Positions 7,962 through 17,632 of a stretch of 64,000 nucleotides of DNA are shown here, piece by piece (the stretch's first letter is position 1; every line of letters begins with the position of its first letter). The DNA comes from Betaproteobacteria bacterium. Lineage in GTDB: Bacteria > Pseudomonadota > Gammaproteobacteria > Burkholderiales > JAEUOS01. The notes under the pieces are model-generated. The model did not search any database. It worked only from the letters and a program-made list of their open reading frames with translations, and was not told where the DNA came from. The position numbers and the translations under genes were made by a program. The DNA is taken from NCBI GenBank assembly GCA_028292405.1, contig JAQGMJ010000040.1, positions 141,295 through 205,294 on the forward strand. The letters are read 5' to 3'.

Positions 7962-8785
7962 GGCAATTTGAAAACAGCTTTGACCTCGGCGGCGCGCAAT
8001 TCAGGCAGGCCATGGATGACGACATCGTCCGCGCGCTCGACCGGAACACAGATCAGGTTGTGCTGCGCCTGGAACACGCGGTAATCCAGATGTTCAAGCA
8101 GGTACGTTGGCAGGCTGCCGTTGTCGCGCCCCCACCATTCGAGCTGCATCAGGGGGCGCGAAACATCGAGGGTGCGTGCCGCGCCGCGCAGGACGTCTTC
8201 TTCCATGCCTTCGACGTCGATCTTGATGAAATCGACCCGCCCAAGCGCGAGGCTGTCCAGGGTGGTCACCGGAACCATCTCATTGCGATCGGCGGCGGCA
8301 CGCTCGAGCGTGCCGTGAGCGAACTGCGGATCGGGGCTTTCTGTCGCCAGGCCCATGCCGCCGAAATTCCAGCGTTGGTTGTAATCGACCGGCGGCAGCT
8401 TCAGTTCGCCCGCCTCGCGGCCGAGCGCCACGCCGTAGCCGTGGACGTTTTCTATGCTGTTGAGCGCCAGGTTGCCCATCAGCATCTGGAAGATGATGCG
8501 TTGCGCCTCGAAGGCGTGGACCCTGCCGCGGGCGCCCGCAAGCCCGGAAAAAAACAGGCTGTGTACACCGACGTTGGCGCCAATGTCGAGGATCACCGGG
8601 TCCGGCCCGCATAGGCCGATCATGCCTGCCAGGTGGTCCAGCTCGGGCTGCGCAAATTCCCCGGTTTCCATCAATTCGTAGCCGACGCCGCAGGGAAACG
8701 CTTCAACGCCGACGTCATTTCGGTTGACGATCATCATCCCGTAGCGGGTCGGGACGACGACGTTGTAGCGCGGGCGGTTTGCCAT
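7958..8785 (-). CDS. FkbM-family SAM-dependent methyltransferase, first copy in the tol operon
   Basis: The start is the ATG at 8785 (MANRPRYNVVVP), two bases after the tolQ stop codon; the long in-frame extension upstream is only a shadow of tolQ. The 275-residue protein has SAM-binding motif DPVILDIGANVGVH at about 62-75 and the later family motif IKIDVEGMEEDVLRG. It matches the following gene along its whole length, so the pair arose by tandem duplication. Both keep all visible methyltransferase motifs, so both are probably active. The position between tolQ and tolR, with no independent promoter visible, implies expression with the Tol motor. What is methylated cannot be read from the sequence; an envelope glycan is a guess. 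Confidence 0.82.
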   Translation of the reverse strand: MANRPRYNVVVPTRYGMMIVNRNDVGVEAFPCGVGYELMETGEFAQPELDHLAGMIGLCGPDPVILDIGANVGVHSLFFSGLAGARGRVHAFEAQRIIFQMLMGNLALNSIENVHGYGVALGREAGELKLPPVDYNQRWNFGGMGLATESPDPQFAHGTLERAAADRNEMVPVTTLDSLALGRVDFIKIDVEGMEEDVLRGAARTLDVSRPLMQLEWWGRDNGSLPTYLLEHLDYRVFQAQHNLICVPVERADDVVIHGLPELRAAEVKAVFKLP

Positions 8786-8787
8786 GG

Positions 8788-9465
8788 TCAGCGGGTCTGG
8801 CGCTGCAGGATGTTGGAGAACTCCTCGATGAAGCTCTCGAAGCGGATCGCCAGGCGGTCGATGTCGTGGGCGTAGCGGTTGTACGCCACCACCGCGGGAA
8901 TCGCGGCGAACAGGCCGATGGCGGTGGCCACCAGCGCCTCGGCGATGCCCGGGGCGACGTTGGCCAGCGTCGCCTGCTGCACGTTGGCCAGGCCGCGGAA
9001 GGAATTCATGATGCCCCATACCGTGCCGAACAGGCCGACGTAAGGAGAGACGGAACCCACCGAGGCGAGAAAAGCCAGGTGCGCTTCGAGGTAATCCATC
9101 TCGCGCTGGTAGGTGGCGCGCATGGCGCGGCGCGCGCCTTCGAGCTGCACCCCGGCGTCGGCGCGCTGCGAGGCCTTGAGCTTCATGAACTCGCGCATCC
9201 CGGCCTCGAAAATCCGCTCCAGGCTGCCGGAGCCGTGGCGGTCGTGGGCGGCGGACTGGTACAGCGCGTTCAGATCTTTGCCGGACCAGAAGTCGCGCTC
9301 GAATTCTTCGGTCTGGCGCTGGGCTTTTTTCAGCACGAACCACTTGCGGAAAATGTAGGTCCAGCTCATCAGGGAGACCACCATGAGCAATGCCATGACG
9401 GCCTGCGCCAGCACCGAGGCATTGGTGATCAGCGTGAGGAAGGATAAGTCTTGAGAGACGCTCAT
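8788..9465 (-). CDS. tolQ: Tol-Pal motor protein TolQ
   Basis: TolQ forms the pentameric membrane channel of the Tol motor with TolR. The 225-residue protein has the three ExbB/TolQ membrane segments: near 14-36 (LAQAVMALLMVVSLMSWTYI), around 130-150 (SVSPYVGLFGTVWGIMNSF) and around 165-190 (ALVATAIGLFAAIPAVVAYN). The GLFGTVWG and ATAIGLFAAIPA segments are highly conserved. It is preceded by ybgC at 38 bp and followed by a methyltransferase gene instead of tolR. Confidence 0.96.
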   Translation of the reverse strand: MSVSQDLSFLTLITNASVLAQAVMALLMVVSLMSWTYIFRKWFVLKKAQRQTEEFERDFWSGKDLNALYQSAAHDRHGSGSLERIFEAGMREFMKLKASQRADAGVQLEGARRAMRATYQREMDYLEAHLAFLASVGSVSPYVGLFGTVWGIMNSFRGLANVQQATLANVAPGIAEALVATAIGLFAAIPAVVAYNRYAHDIDRLAIRFESFIEEFSNILQRQTR

Positions 9466-9503
9466 GCGGGGCTTTTTCTCACCTGGTTTTTACGGATCGG
9501 TTT

Positions 9504-9944
9504 TTACGGATTTTTAACAGATGCGCCGAGCTTTTCGAGCAAAAAGCCGGGAATCGCGCGGGGCGCAAATCCTTCACAGGCCACGCACGCCACTTGGACA
9601 CGGGTGCGGGCGATCGGTTCACCCTCGATGCGGGCCTCCTGCTCGAGCACGAAATGGGCGCGCTTGGCATGCGCCAGGGCAACGCTGATTTCGATCATGT
9701 CGTCCATCCGCGCCGGCCTGAGGAAGTCGATTTCCATGTGGCGCAAGGCCATCGCCAGGCCGTGCTCGCGCTTGAGGCTTGCCGCGTCGCAACCCAGGGA
9801 GCGTAGCCACTCGGTGCGCGCGCGCTCGAAAAAACGAAGATAGTTGGCGTGATAGACGACACCGGAAAAATCCGTGTCTTCGTAGTAGACCCGCAAGGGC
9901 CAGACAAATGCGGCCTTCGCGGGGAGCGTGGCTTCCGGCGTAAT
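9504..9944 (-). CDS. ybgC: acyl-CoA thioester hydrolase YbgC, probable ATT start
   Basis: YbgC is a hotdog-fold thioesterase encoded at the head of most tol-pal operons. The signature YEDTDFSGVVYHANYLRFFERARTEWLR, with the catalytic Asp and the HANYL turn, is complete. The first usual start codon is TTG at 9896, but it would begin at LRVYYEDTD and remove the first strand. The frame stays open upstream through ITPEATLPAKAAFVWP. It reaches an ATT codon at 9944 that lies 7 nt after a perfect AAGGAG (9957-9952). I therefore set the start at ATT, giving 146 residues and the usual family length. Either ATT is used, as in infC of enterobacteria, or one base is misread. The function call is firm; the start is an inference. 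Confidence 0.85.
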   Translation of the reverse strand: MTPEATLPAKAAFVWPLRVYYEDTDFSGVVYHANYLRFFERARTEWLRSLGCDAASLKREHGLAMALRHMEIDFLRPARMDDMIEISVALAHAKRAHFVLEQEARIEGEPIARTRVQVACVACEGFAPRAIPGFLLEKLGASVKNP

Positions 9945-9951
9945 GGCTCTT

Positions 9952-9957
9952 CTCCTT
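9952..9957 (-). promoter_or_regulatory. ribosome binding site that decides the ybgC start
   Basis: AAGGAG on the minus strand lies 7 nt before an ATT codon at 9944 and 55 nt before the first conventional start (TTG, 9896). No comparable site precedes the TTG. Confidence 0.55.
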
Positions 9958-9980
9958 GGAACTGGAAGGGCGATTTTACC

Positions 9981-10904
9981 CTACGAAGCTGGCGCAACAG
10001 CGTCCCCTTTCTGTCCTGCGGCGGGCAGGCCGGCGGCAGGCTGCCACTGGTGCCGGGCGCCGGGCAGCAGGCGGTCGAGCAGCGGCACCATCGGCGCCAG
10101 CAGGAACAGCGCCCAGATCAGGCCGTTGGGCCGGTACAAATAGAACTGCCAGAGGAAGGCGGCCAGCGCCACGGCGGCGGCGTAGAACAGGCGCGCGCCG
10201 GCGCGGTTGGGAATGGTCATCGGGTCGGAGATCATGAAAAAGGCGAACAGCAGCAAGGCGCCGCTCTGGGTCTGGTGGGTCAGCAGGGTCAGCCCGCGCG
10301 CGAAGGGCACGCCGAGCCAGGCGAAGCGGGCAATGCACAGGCCGAGAAAGCAGGCCAGGAACATCCAGCTGATGTCCATGCGCCGGGCGCGCTGCACCAC
10401 CAGGCCCCCGAGGGCGACGAACCACAGGGCATAGGCAAGATCGTTGCCCCATTGGCCGGGGGAAATCCAGGCGCCCGGCAGCAGGGTGATGGCGAGGATC
10501 ACACCGAGGTTGGCCGGGTTGTACACGTGCTTGCCGCCCACGCGGATGAGGAACTTGGCCGAGATCGCCAGCGCGGCGATCAGCGGGTGCACCCACAAGG
10601 TGTCGGCGCGCAGCAGGATGGAGAGGCCGAAGCAGGTGATGGCGGCCGATAGCAGGCCGACGTTTTTTAAACGCAGGTGGCGCACCCATAGCCATTGGGT
10701 GGCGAGGCCGGCGGCGAAGGTGAGCGCCATCTGCTCCGGGCGCAGGCTGAAGTCGCGCAGCAGCACGCCGATGGACAGCAGGGTGGCGAGAAAGGCGATC
10801 TGGAACAGGCGGGCGTCGAACTTCGCGATGCGCGCCGCCAGACGCCGCCCCAGGCCGGACTGGACGGAGGAGGGTGTGCCTGGGTCAGCGGAGAATGTGT
10901 GCAT
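9981..10904 (-). CDS. RnfD/NqrB-like integral membrane protein
   Basis: The 307-residue protein has about nine hydrophobic segments and resembles subunit D of Rnf complexes and NqrB. The segments VHPLIAALAISAKFLIRVGGKHVYNPANLG and FFMISDPMTIPNRAGARLFYA fit that family. Rnf and Nqr are ion-pumping electron-transport complexes in which this subunit binds a flavin covalently. Here no other Rnf or Nqr subunit is nearby, and I do not see the flavin-attachment S/D-G-A-T motif. This is therefore a stand-alone relative, not a working Rnf subunit. It follows the DUF2330 gene by 76 bp on the same strand, so the two may act together. Confidence 0.68.
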   Translation of the reverse strand: MHTFSADPGTPSSVQSGLGRRLAARIAKFDARLFQIAFLATLLSIGVLLRDFSLRPEQMALTFAAGLATQWLWVRHLRLKNVGLLSAAITCFGLSILLRADTLWVHPLIAALAISAKFLIRVGGKHVYNPANLGVILAITLLPGAWISPGQWGNDLAYALWFVALGGLVVQRARRMDISWMFLACFLGLCIARFAWLGVPFARGLTLLTHQTQSGALLLFAFFMISDPMTIPNRAGARLFYAAAVALAAFLWQFYLYRPNGLIWALFLLAPMVPLLDRLLPGARHQWQPAAGLPAAGQKGDAVAPAS

Positions 10905-10980
10905 GGCAGGGTTCTGAAGCGCGGTGTACGGAGTGGGTCAATTTCCGAGGACGCTTGCGGCACCCCCGGGATCGGGTGCA

Positions 10981-12375
10981 TCAGTTTTGCCGCCACGGCC
11001 ACCAGCCGTTGCCGCCGCCGTCCGAACCGCCCGAGGGGGTGAAGTTGCCGCCGCGCAAGTCCATGCGATTGCGGATGCTGCCCAGTTCCCAGCCGGTCAG
11101 GGTGGCAAGCTGGCGCGCCTCTTTTTCCTGGCGCACGTGCAGTTGCTGGAAGTAGCCTTGCGCTTCCGGGCAGTCGTTGACGCTGCCGTTCCAGGGGTTG
11201 CGTAGAACGTAGCGGGCCTGGAAATTGGTGCGGTCGGCGGTTTCCTGGAAGGCCAGGTCTTCGGGGAAGGTGTCCGGCGTGTAGCGCACGTGCAGGCGGG
11301 TCAGCATCGCCTGGCTGCCTTGCGGCGGCATCGGCACGGAGCGTTGGGGCGGCGCGAAGCTGTTGTTGCTACTGTCTTGCCCGCCCTGCCAGAACACGCC
11401 GGCCTGGCGCAACTCTTCCGGGCTTAAGGGGTTGGCGGCGCAGGGGTCGCACCAGCTCATGTCCCAGAAATACTCGGTGTAGACGGCACGGTTGCCATCC
11501 TTCTGCGCCTGGTTCTTGAACATGGCTTTGTAGAAGCCGCCGAAGTCGCTACGGATGTAGGTCGGCAGGTCCATGTCGGCCGGCAGCTTGACGGTGCGGT
11601 AGTTGGTGGTCTCGACCCGGCCGTGGCGGGTCAGCATGTAGACGATCAGGTCTTGCGGGCCGCGGGCATTGATCATCCCCAGGCGCAGGGGTAGCATGAA
11701 CTTCTCGCTTTCGAAGGCGAATTGCAGCGGGCGCAGGGTCTGGACGCCGGTGGCCGCCTGCTCGCGCAGGTTCACCTTGGCGACGAAGAATTTCATGTTC
11801 TGGCGGATGTAGGGCGCAAGCGCCCGGGCGGCGCCGCGCGGTAGGCGGTAGCCGTTTTGCGTGAGCCAGGTTTCCAGGCCGTCGGACTCCTTGGCCGAGA
11901 GGATCACGATGTCGTATTCGCCGACGCTGTAGCTGGCTTCGATGGTGACGCCGAGGGAGCGCGAGGCTCTCGCAGCCGGTGCCGCAGCCATCGGTGCGGG
12001 AACCATGTCACTGCGCTTGTCCCTTTCATAGCGCCGCCGGTCGCAAGGATTCTCGTCGTTGTACTCGGTCAGGCGCGGCGCCGAGTAGGCATCGAGCCGG
12101 TCGAAAATCCTTTTGTCGCCGATGTTCACCTGGCCCTTCCTCAACACCGTCGGCACCGGCACCACCAGCGCGAATTCCCTGAGGTCGCCGCGATAGTCGT
12201 TTTGCATCGAAATCACCGTGCGCTCACCGTCGCGCGCCACGATCACTTGGCTGGCTTCGTTGAAAAGCGTGGTGTCGGCCTTGCCGACATAAAAGCCGCA
12301 AAAGGCCTGGGCGGACAAGCTCAGCGCGGCAGCGCAGCAACCGGCGAGGGTGGACAACAATAATGAGGAGCGCAT
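10981..12375 (-). CDS. secreted DUF2330-family protein
   Basis: The 464-residue precursor has a signal peptide (MRSSLLLSTLAGCCAAALSLSAQA) and then CGFYVGKADTTLFNEASQV, the typical opening of DUF2330 proteins. Other segments common to the family are FALVVPVPTVLRKGQVNIG, SYSVGEYDIVILSA and LPLRLGMINARGPQDLIVY. The mature part has paired cysteines (in DENPCDRRR, SWCDPCAAN and NDCPEAQ) that could form disulfides in the periplasm. The tail is rich in Gly and Trp (GGGNGWWPWRQN). The biochemical role is unknown. It is followed by the RnfD-like gene. Confidence 0.75.
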   Translation of the reverse strand: MRSSLLLSTLAGCCAAALSLSAQAFCGFYVGKADTTLFNEASQVIVARDGERTVISMQNDYRGDLREFALVVPVPTVLRKGQVNIGDKRIFDRLDAYSAPRLTEYNDENPCDRRRYERDKRSDMVPAPMAAAPAARASRSLGVTIEASYSVGEYDIVILSAKESDGLETWLTQNGYRLPRGAARALAPYIRQNMKFFVAKVNLREQAATGVQTLRPLQFAFESEKFMLPLRLGMINARGPQDLIVYMLTRHGRVETTNYRTVKLPADMDLPTYIRSDFGGFYKAMFKNQAQKDGNRAVYTEYFWDMSWCDPCAANPLSPEELRQAGVFWQGGQDSSNNSFAPPQRSVPMPPQGSQAMLTRLHVRYTPDTFPEDLAFQETADRTNFQARYVLRNPWNGSVNDCPEAQGYFQQLHVRQEKEARQLATLTGWELGSIRNRMDLRGGNFTPSGGSDGGGNGWWPWRQN

Positions 12376-12560
12376 GGCATCTCCGTGGGTGGTGATGCCA
12401 GTACAAACGAGGGGGGTTACGAAACGGGGTTAAAGCGCTCGCGGGAAGTTGTGAGCGCTTTTGCCAGGCCGAAGGCCGGCGCCTTTTCGCCGGATTTGAA
12501 ACAGGTGAAATCGTCTGCCCGTTACATAACTGAGGCCAGCGATTTCAACCACTATTGAAC

Positions 12561-12589
12561 CAGGAAAAGTAGGGGTTTACTTTTTCCTG
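12561..12589 (-). terminator. hairpin just after ruvB
   Basis: CAGGAAAAGTA (12561-12571) pairs with TACTTTTTCCTG (12578-12589) with one bulged base. The hairpin begins two bases beyond the ruvB stop codon on the minus strand. It lacks a long T-run outside the stem, so it may be a terminator or a stabilising 3' structure. Confidence 0.45.
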
Positions 12590-12590
12590 C

Positions 12591-13646
<1,056 letters not shown>

Positions 13647-13648
13647 GA

Positions 13649-14446
13649 TTATTTTTCGAGGGACTGCGTGGCCTTGAACGTCCGGACAATCTCTAGGATT
13701 TTTGCTTCCGCTGCGCTGTAAACAGGTAGGTAGAGTGCTTCCATGCCTCCGGAAGACCTTTGCAATGCCTGCTGCGATTGCTGGAATGCGGTTGAGAGTA
13801 CGGCTATCGCCGGGCCGGTTGCGGCTTTTTGCTCGGCGGTCATCGACATTACCTGAGCCTTTTCCGCTGTCATGAGGAGTTTGGTCTGGAGCACTGTCTG
13901 CAATTCCGCAAAATGGCCGTAAAACTGCTTGCCGGCAGCGGAGTAGGGGTCGATCAGGCTGGTGTAGGCAAGCCCCATTGTCATCGCGATGCCGTGGTCC
14001 ATCGCGCTGCGAAGGAATGTGAAGGCGGGCAATCGCGGTGTTTTCTCCACCAATTCCTTGTTTTCGGCAGTGACGTGCGCCCAGATCAGAGGGGCTGGTC
14101 CGGCCTTGACGAACTCTCTCGCCAAGCCGACGATCCGTTTTTTTGAATCTTGCGGGTCGGCTTTTTCGAGTTCCTGATAAGCCTGCTCCCAGAAAGAGTT
14201 GCCGCGTACCCAGTTTGCGCCCAGGCGTTCGCGATTGCCGATTTTCCGCAAGATCGCCGCCCACGGATCGATATCGGCCGCGGCCACACAAGCGTATTCG
14301 CTTTCGACATAACCGTAGCCGCTCTTTGACTGTTCAACCAATGCGAGGGAGCAGGGCAATTCCTGCGACGCGGCCGGCGTCGCCCACAGCATCGTCAACA
14401 AGAGGATCGTTCCGGCATGTCGCGACAGACTGACAAGGATACGCAC
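13649..14446 (-). CDS. uncharacterised secreted protein between ruvA and ruvB
   Basis: I do not recognise this 265-residue protein. The start is set at GTG 14446 because AAGGAG lies 10 nt upstream. It opens a signal peptide ([28 protein letters not shown]). The rest is mostly helical and has two cysteines close together near the N-terminus ([19 protein letters not shown]). A segment repeats Gln, Ala and Met-rich helices ([24 protein letters not shown]). Its stop lies two bases from the ruvB start, so it probably shares the ruv transcript. The DNA is visibly less GC-rich than ruvA and ruvB, with many AAA, TTT and ATT codons, which suggests later arrival. Confidence 0.7.
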   Translation of the reverse strand: MRILVSLSRHAGTILLLTMLWATPAASQELPCSLALVEQSKSGYGYVESEYACVAAADIDPWAAILRKIGNRERLGANWVRGNSFWEQAYQELEKADPQDSKKRIVGLAREFVKAGPAPLIWAHVTAENKELVEKTPRLPAFTFLRSAMDHGIAMTMGLAYTSLIDPYSAAGKQFYGHFAELQTVLQTKLLMTAEKAQVMSMTAEQKAATGPAIAVLSTAFQQSQQALQRSSGGMEALYLPVYSAAEAKILEIVRTFKATQSLEK

Positions 14447-14477
14447 GTTGTGAGATCTCCTTGATTGCTTTATCACG

Positions 14478-15059
14478 CTATGCCTTGGAAAGCAGGCGCA
14501 GCGCGTGGCGTATGCCTTCGGAAACGCTCAAGCCGGCTGGAATCTGCTTGATCGCCAGCAGCGCTTCCTTGTCGCTATAGCCGAGAGCCAGCAGGGCGTT
14601 GAGCACGTCGTTGCCGGCCGGCGCCGGGCGGTTGAGATCCATCACCGCCGACATGTCGGCACCCAGCTTGCCCTTCAATTCCAGCAGCAGGCGCTCGGCG
14701 GTCTTTTTGCCGATGCCCGGCACCTTGGTCAGGCGCCCGGTTTCCTGCATGGTGATGGCCTGCGCCAGCTCGGCCACCGAAAGGCCGGAGAGCACCGAAA
14801 GGGCGGTGCGCGGGCCGACGCCGGAAATTTTGGTCAGTTGGCGAAAGGCGTCGCGTTCCTGGGTGCTGCCGAAGCCGTACAGCAGGTGCGCGTCCTCGCG
14901 CACGATCAGCTGGGTGAACAGCGAGACCTTTTCGCCCGGGTTGGGTAGGTTGTACAGCGTGGACATCGGCACGTCGAGCTCATAGCCGACGCCGCCGCAA
15001 TCCACCAGCACGTGTGGCGGGGTTTTTTCCAGCAGGGTGCCGGCGATGCGTCCTATCAT
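14478..15059 (-). CDS. ruvA: Holliday junction DNA-binding protein RuvA
   Basis: RuvA binds the four-way junction and recruits RuvB. The 193-residue protein begins [20 protein letters not shown] at the ATG at 15059. It has the OB-fold domain I and two helix-hairpin-helix motifs in domain II ([18 protein letters not shown] and [20 protein letters not shown]). The small C-terminal RuvB-binding domain ([23 protein letters not shown]) is complete. It follows ruvC by 59 bp. Confidence 0.97.
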   Translation of the reverse strand: MIGRIAGTLLEKTPPHVLVDCGGVGYELDVPMSTLYNLPNPGEKVSLFTQLIVREDAHLLYGFGSTQERDAFRQLTKISGVGPRTALSVLSGLSVAELAQAITMQETGRLTKVPGIGKKTAERLLLELKGKLGADMSAVMDLNRPAPAGNDVLNALLALGYSDKEALLAIKQIPAGLSVSEGIRHALRLLSKA

Positions 15060-15118
15060 GGCGCGAAGTTTAGCAGGGCGTGGCGCCCATCGGCCATTCG
15101 ATGCGGCAGAGGCAGACT

Positions 15119-15655
15119 CTAGCCAACCAGGCGGCCACCGCGCACCTTCAGGCCCATGCGCGCCAACTGCCCGCCGGCGGCCGCCTTCATCGCGATGTGA
15201 CTGGTGTGGCAGATCGCCGCCGCCAGGGCGTCGGCCGAGTCCGGGCTGGGGCTGCCGGAAAGCTTGAGCAGGCGCTTGACCATTTCCTGCATCGCCGACT
15301 TTTGCGCCCGGCCGTGGCCGGCCACCGCCTGCTTGATCTGCAGCGCGGTGTACTCGGACACCGGCAGGTTGGCCAGCACCAGCGCGCAAATCGCCGCCCC
15401 GCGCGCCTGCCCGAGCAGCAGAGTGGACTGCGGGTTGGTGTTGACGAACACCTTTTCAATCACCGCGATCTCCGGCCGGTAGGTGCCGATCACCTCTTCA
15501 ATGCCGTCGAGTATGTGGCGCAAGCGCTCCGGCAACTCGCCGCCGGTGGGGATGCGGATGGTACCGCTGGCCACATAGGTCAGCAACGGGCCGTGGCGCT
15601 CGATCACGCCGTAGCCGGTGAGGCGCAGACCGGGGTCGATGCCGAGGATTCTCAT
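15119..15655 (-). CDS. ruvC: crossover junction endonuclease RuvC
   Basis: RuvC resolves Holliday junctions by paired nicks. The 178-residue protein has the four catalytic acidic residues in their usual contexts: Asp in [14 protein letters not shown], Glu in [10 protein letters not shown] and the Asp pair in [12 protein letters not shown]. Length is normal. It is the first of the ruv genes and lies 57 bp after purH. Confidence 0.97.
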   Translation of the reverse strand: MRILGIDPGLRLTGYGVIERHGPLLTYVASGTIRIPTGGELPERLRHILDGIEEVIGTYRPEIAVIEKVFVNTNPQSTLLLGQARGAAICALVLANLPVSEYTALQIKQAVAGHGRAQKSAMQEMVKRLLKLSGSPSPDSADALAAAICHTSHIAMKAAAGGQLARMGLKVRGGRLVG

Positions 15656-15712
15656 GCGGGCGCGTGGATATGCATGGCCGCTATGCTACCGCGACTTCGC
15701 GCACCGCAATTT

Positions 15713-17311
15713 TCAGTGTCTGAAATGCCGGGTGCCGGTGAGCATCATGGCGATACCGTGCTCGTCCGCCGCGGCGATCACTTCGTCGTCACGCATCGAG
15801 CCGCCGGGCTGGATCACGGCCTTGGCGCCGGCCTCGGCCAGCACGTCGATGCCGTCGCGGAAGGGGAAGAAGGCGTCCGACGCAACCACCGAGCCCTTGA
15901 GCGAGAGGCCGGCATTTTGCGCCTTGATGACCGCGATGCGGGTGGAGTCGACGCGGCTCATCTGGCCGGCGCCCACGCCCAAGGTCATGCCGCCGCCGCA
16001 AAAGACGATGGCGTTGGACTTGACGTATTTGGCGACGCGCCAGGCGAACATCAGGTCGGCCAGCTCGGACACCGAGGGGGCGCGCTTGCTGGCTTGCTTG
16101 AGTTCGCCGGCCTGCACGTTCTTTGCATCCGGCGATTGCACCAGCAGGCCGCCGCCGACGCGCTTGAAGTCGTACTCGTTGCCACCTTTGGCGAGAGGCA
16201 CGGTGAGCAGGCGCACGTTCTGCTTGGCGGCGAAGATTTCGCGGGCGCGGGCGTCGTAGGCGGTGGCGATGACCACTTCGACGAACTGCCTGGCGACGGC
16301 TTCGGCGGCAGTGCCATCCAGCGGGCCGTTGAAAGCGATGATGCCGCCAAAGGCCGAGGTGGGGTCGGTCTTCAGTGCGTTGGTGTAGGCGCCGAGCGCG
16401 TTGGCGCCGATGGCCACGCCGCAGGGGTTGGCGTGCTTGACGATCACGCAGGCTGCCGTCTTTTGAGATGCGTCGAAGCTCTTGACGCATTCCCAGGCGG
16501 CATCGGCATCGGCGATGTTGTTGTACGACAGTTCCTTGCCTTGCAACTGCGTGTAGGCGGACAGCGTGCCGGCGGCCGGTGCGGTGTCGCGATAAAACGC
16601 GGCGGACTGGTGCGGGTTTTCGCCGTAGCGCATTTCCTGCACCTTGGTGAATTGCAGGTTGAGCTTTTCCGGGAAGGCGCCGCGCTCGACCATGGCGGCC
16701 GGCGCGGCCAGTGCCGCGGGAGTGGCCAGGCTGGTGAGATAGTTGCTGATTGCACCGTCGTAGGCGGCGGTGTGGCTGTAGACCTTGGCGGCGAGGACGA
16801 AACGGGTTTCGCGGGTTGTGCCGCTGTTGCCGGCCTTCATCTCTTCCAGCACGCGGGCGTAGTCGGCGGGGTCGACCACTACGGTGACGTCTTCCCAGTT
16901 CTTCGCCGCGGCGCGGATCATCGCCGGGCCGCCGATGTCGATGTTCTCGATGGCGTCTTCCAGCGAGCAATCAGGCTTGGCGACGGTCTGGGTGAAGGGG
17001 TAGAGGTTGACGACCAGCAGGTCGATGTTCTCGATGCCCTGTTCCTTCATCTTCGCCACGTGCGCGGGCAGGCCGCGCCGGCCCAGTAGGCCGCCGTGGA
17101 TTTTCGGGTGCAGGGTCTTCACCCGGCCGTCGAGCATCTCGGGAAAGCCGGTGTGGTCGCTGACCTCGGTGACCGGCACCTGGTTGTCGCGCAGCAGCTT
17201 GGCGGTGCCGCCGGTGGAGAGCAGCTTGACGCCCATGGCGTGCAAGGCGCGGGCGAAATCGAGGACGCCGGTTTTGTCCGACACCGAGAGCAGGGCTTGT
17301 TGAATGGGCAT
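15713..17311 (-). CDS. purH: bifunctional AICAR formyltransferase / IMP cyclohydrolase PurH
   Basis: PurH carries out the last two steps of IMP synthesis in the cytoplasm. In the 532-residue protein the N-terminal cyclohydrolase domain (about 1-150) begins [20 protein letters not shown] and includes [19 protein letters not shown]. The transformylase domain carries [13 protein letters not shown] and the conserved KHANPCGVA with the catalytic Lys-His pair. Start and length fit the family. It lies between fis and ruvC on the same strand, with 72 bp to fis. Confidence 0.97.
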   Translation of the reverse strand: MPIQQALLSVSDKTGVLDFARALHAMGVKLLSTGGTAKLLRDNQVPVTEVSDHTGFPEMLDGRVKTLHPKIHGGLLGRRGLPAHVAKMKEQGIENIDLLVVNLYPFTQTVAKPDCSLEDAIENIDIGGPAMIRAAAKNWEDVTVVVDPADYARVLEEMKAGNSGTTRETRFVLAAKVYSHTAAYDGAISNYLTSLATPAALAAPAAMVERGAFPEKLNLQFTKVQEMRYGENPHQSAAFYRDTAPAAGTLSAYTQLQGKELSYNNIADADAAWECVKSFDASQKTAACVIVKHANPCGVAIGANALGAYTNALKTDPTSAFGGIIAFNGPLDGTAAEAVARQFVEVVIATAYDARAREIFAAKQNVRLLTVPLAKGGNEYDFKRVGGGLLVQSPDAKNVQAGELKQASKRAPSVSELADLMFAWRVAKYVKSNAIVFCGGGMTLGVGAGQMSRVDSTRIAVIKAQNAGLSLKGSVVASDAFFPFRDGIDVLAEAGAKAVIQPGGSMRDDEVIAAADEHGIAMMLTGTRHFRH

Positions 17312-17383
17312 GGCGATGCGCCGGTGGGCGGCTGAATCAAACGGGTGGTGAAACCGCGCGGGCGGGGCCCGCGCCGGGCGTTG

Positions 17384-17632
17384 CTACTTGATTTTGTGCA
17401 GTTGCATCTTCTTGCGCAGGGTGTTGCGGTTGATGCCGAGAATGTCGGCGGCCGCGGTCTGGTTGCCGCCGGCGCGCGCCAGGACGATTTCCAGCATCGG
17501 CTTTTCAATCGCGTGCAACACCATGTCGTAGATCGGATGCGGTTTGGCGCCGTCGAGGTCGGAGAAATATTTCTCCAGGTTCTTCCGGACGCATTCGGCA
17601 ATTTCGCTCTGTTTATCAGTCTTGATGCTCAT
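17384..17632 (-). CDS. fis: DNA-binding protein Fis
   Basis: Fis is a small nucleoid protein and regulator that bends DNA at a degenerate 15-bp site. The 82-residue protein starts at the ATG at 17632 (MSIKTDKQSE). Its C-terminal helix-turn-helix (NQTAAADILGINRNTLRKKM) is complete, and the N-terminal beta-hairpin region is shorter than in enterobacteria. The ATG overlaps the TGA of dusB (ATGA), giving the conserved dusB-fis operon. A consensus Fis box sits in the promoter of this operon, so autoregulation is likely. Confidence 0.95.
   Translation of the reverse strand: MSIKTDKQSEIAECVRKNLEKYFSDLDGAKPHPIYDMVLHAIEKPMLEIVLARAGGNQTAAADILGINRNTLRKKMQLHKIK

Noticed and set aside
9485..9520. Direct repeat GGTTTTTACGGAT between tolQ and ybgC
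   Set aside because: It is a single 13-bp duplication in a 38-bp gap, with no further copies seen and no regulatory logic.
15080..17089. 669-residue open frame antisense to ruvC and purH
   Set aside because: It spans two real genes on the other strand, including their gap, and has shadow-type composition.
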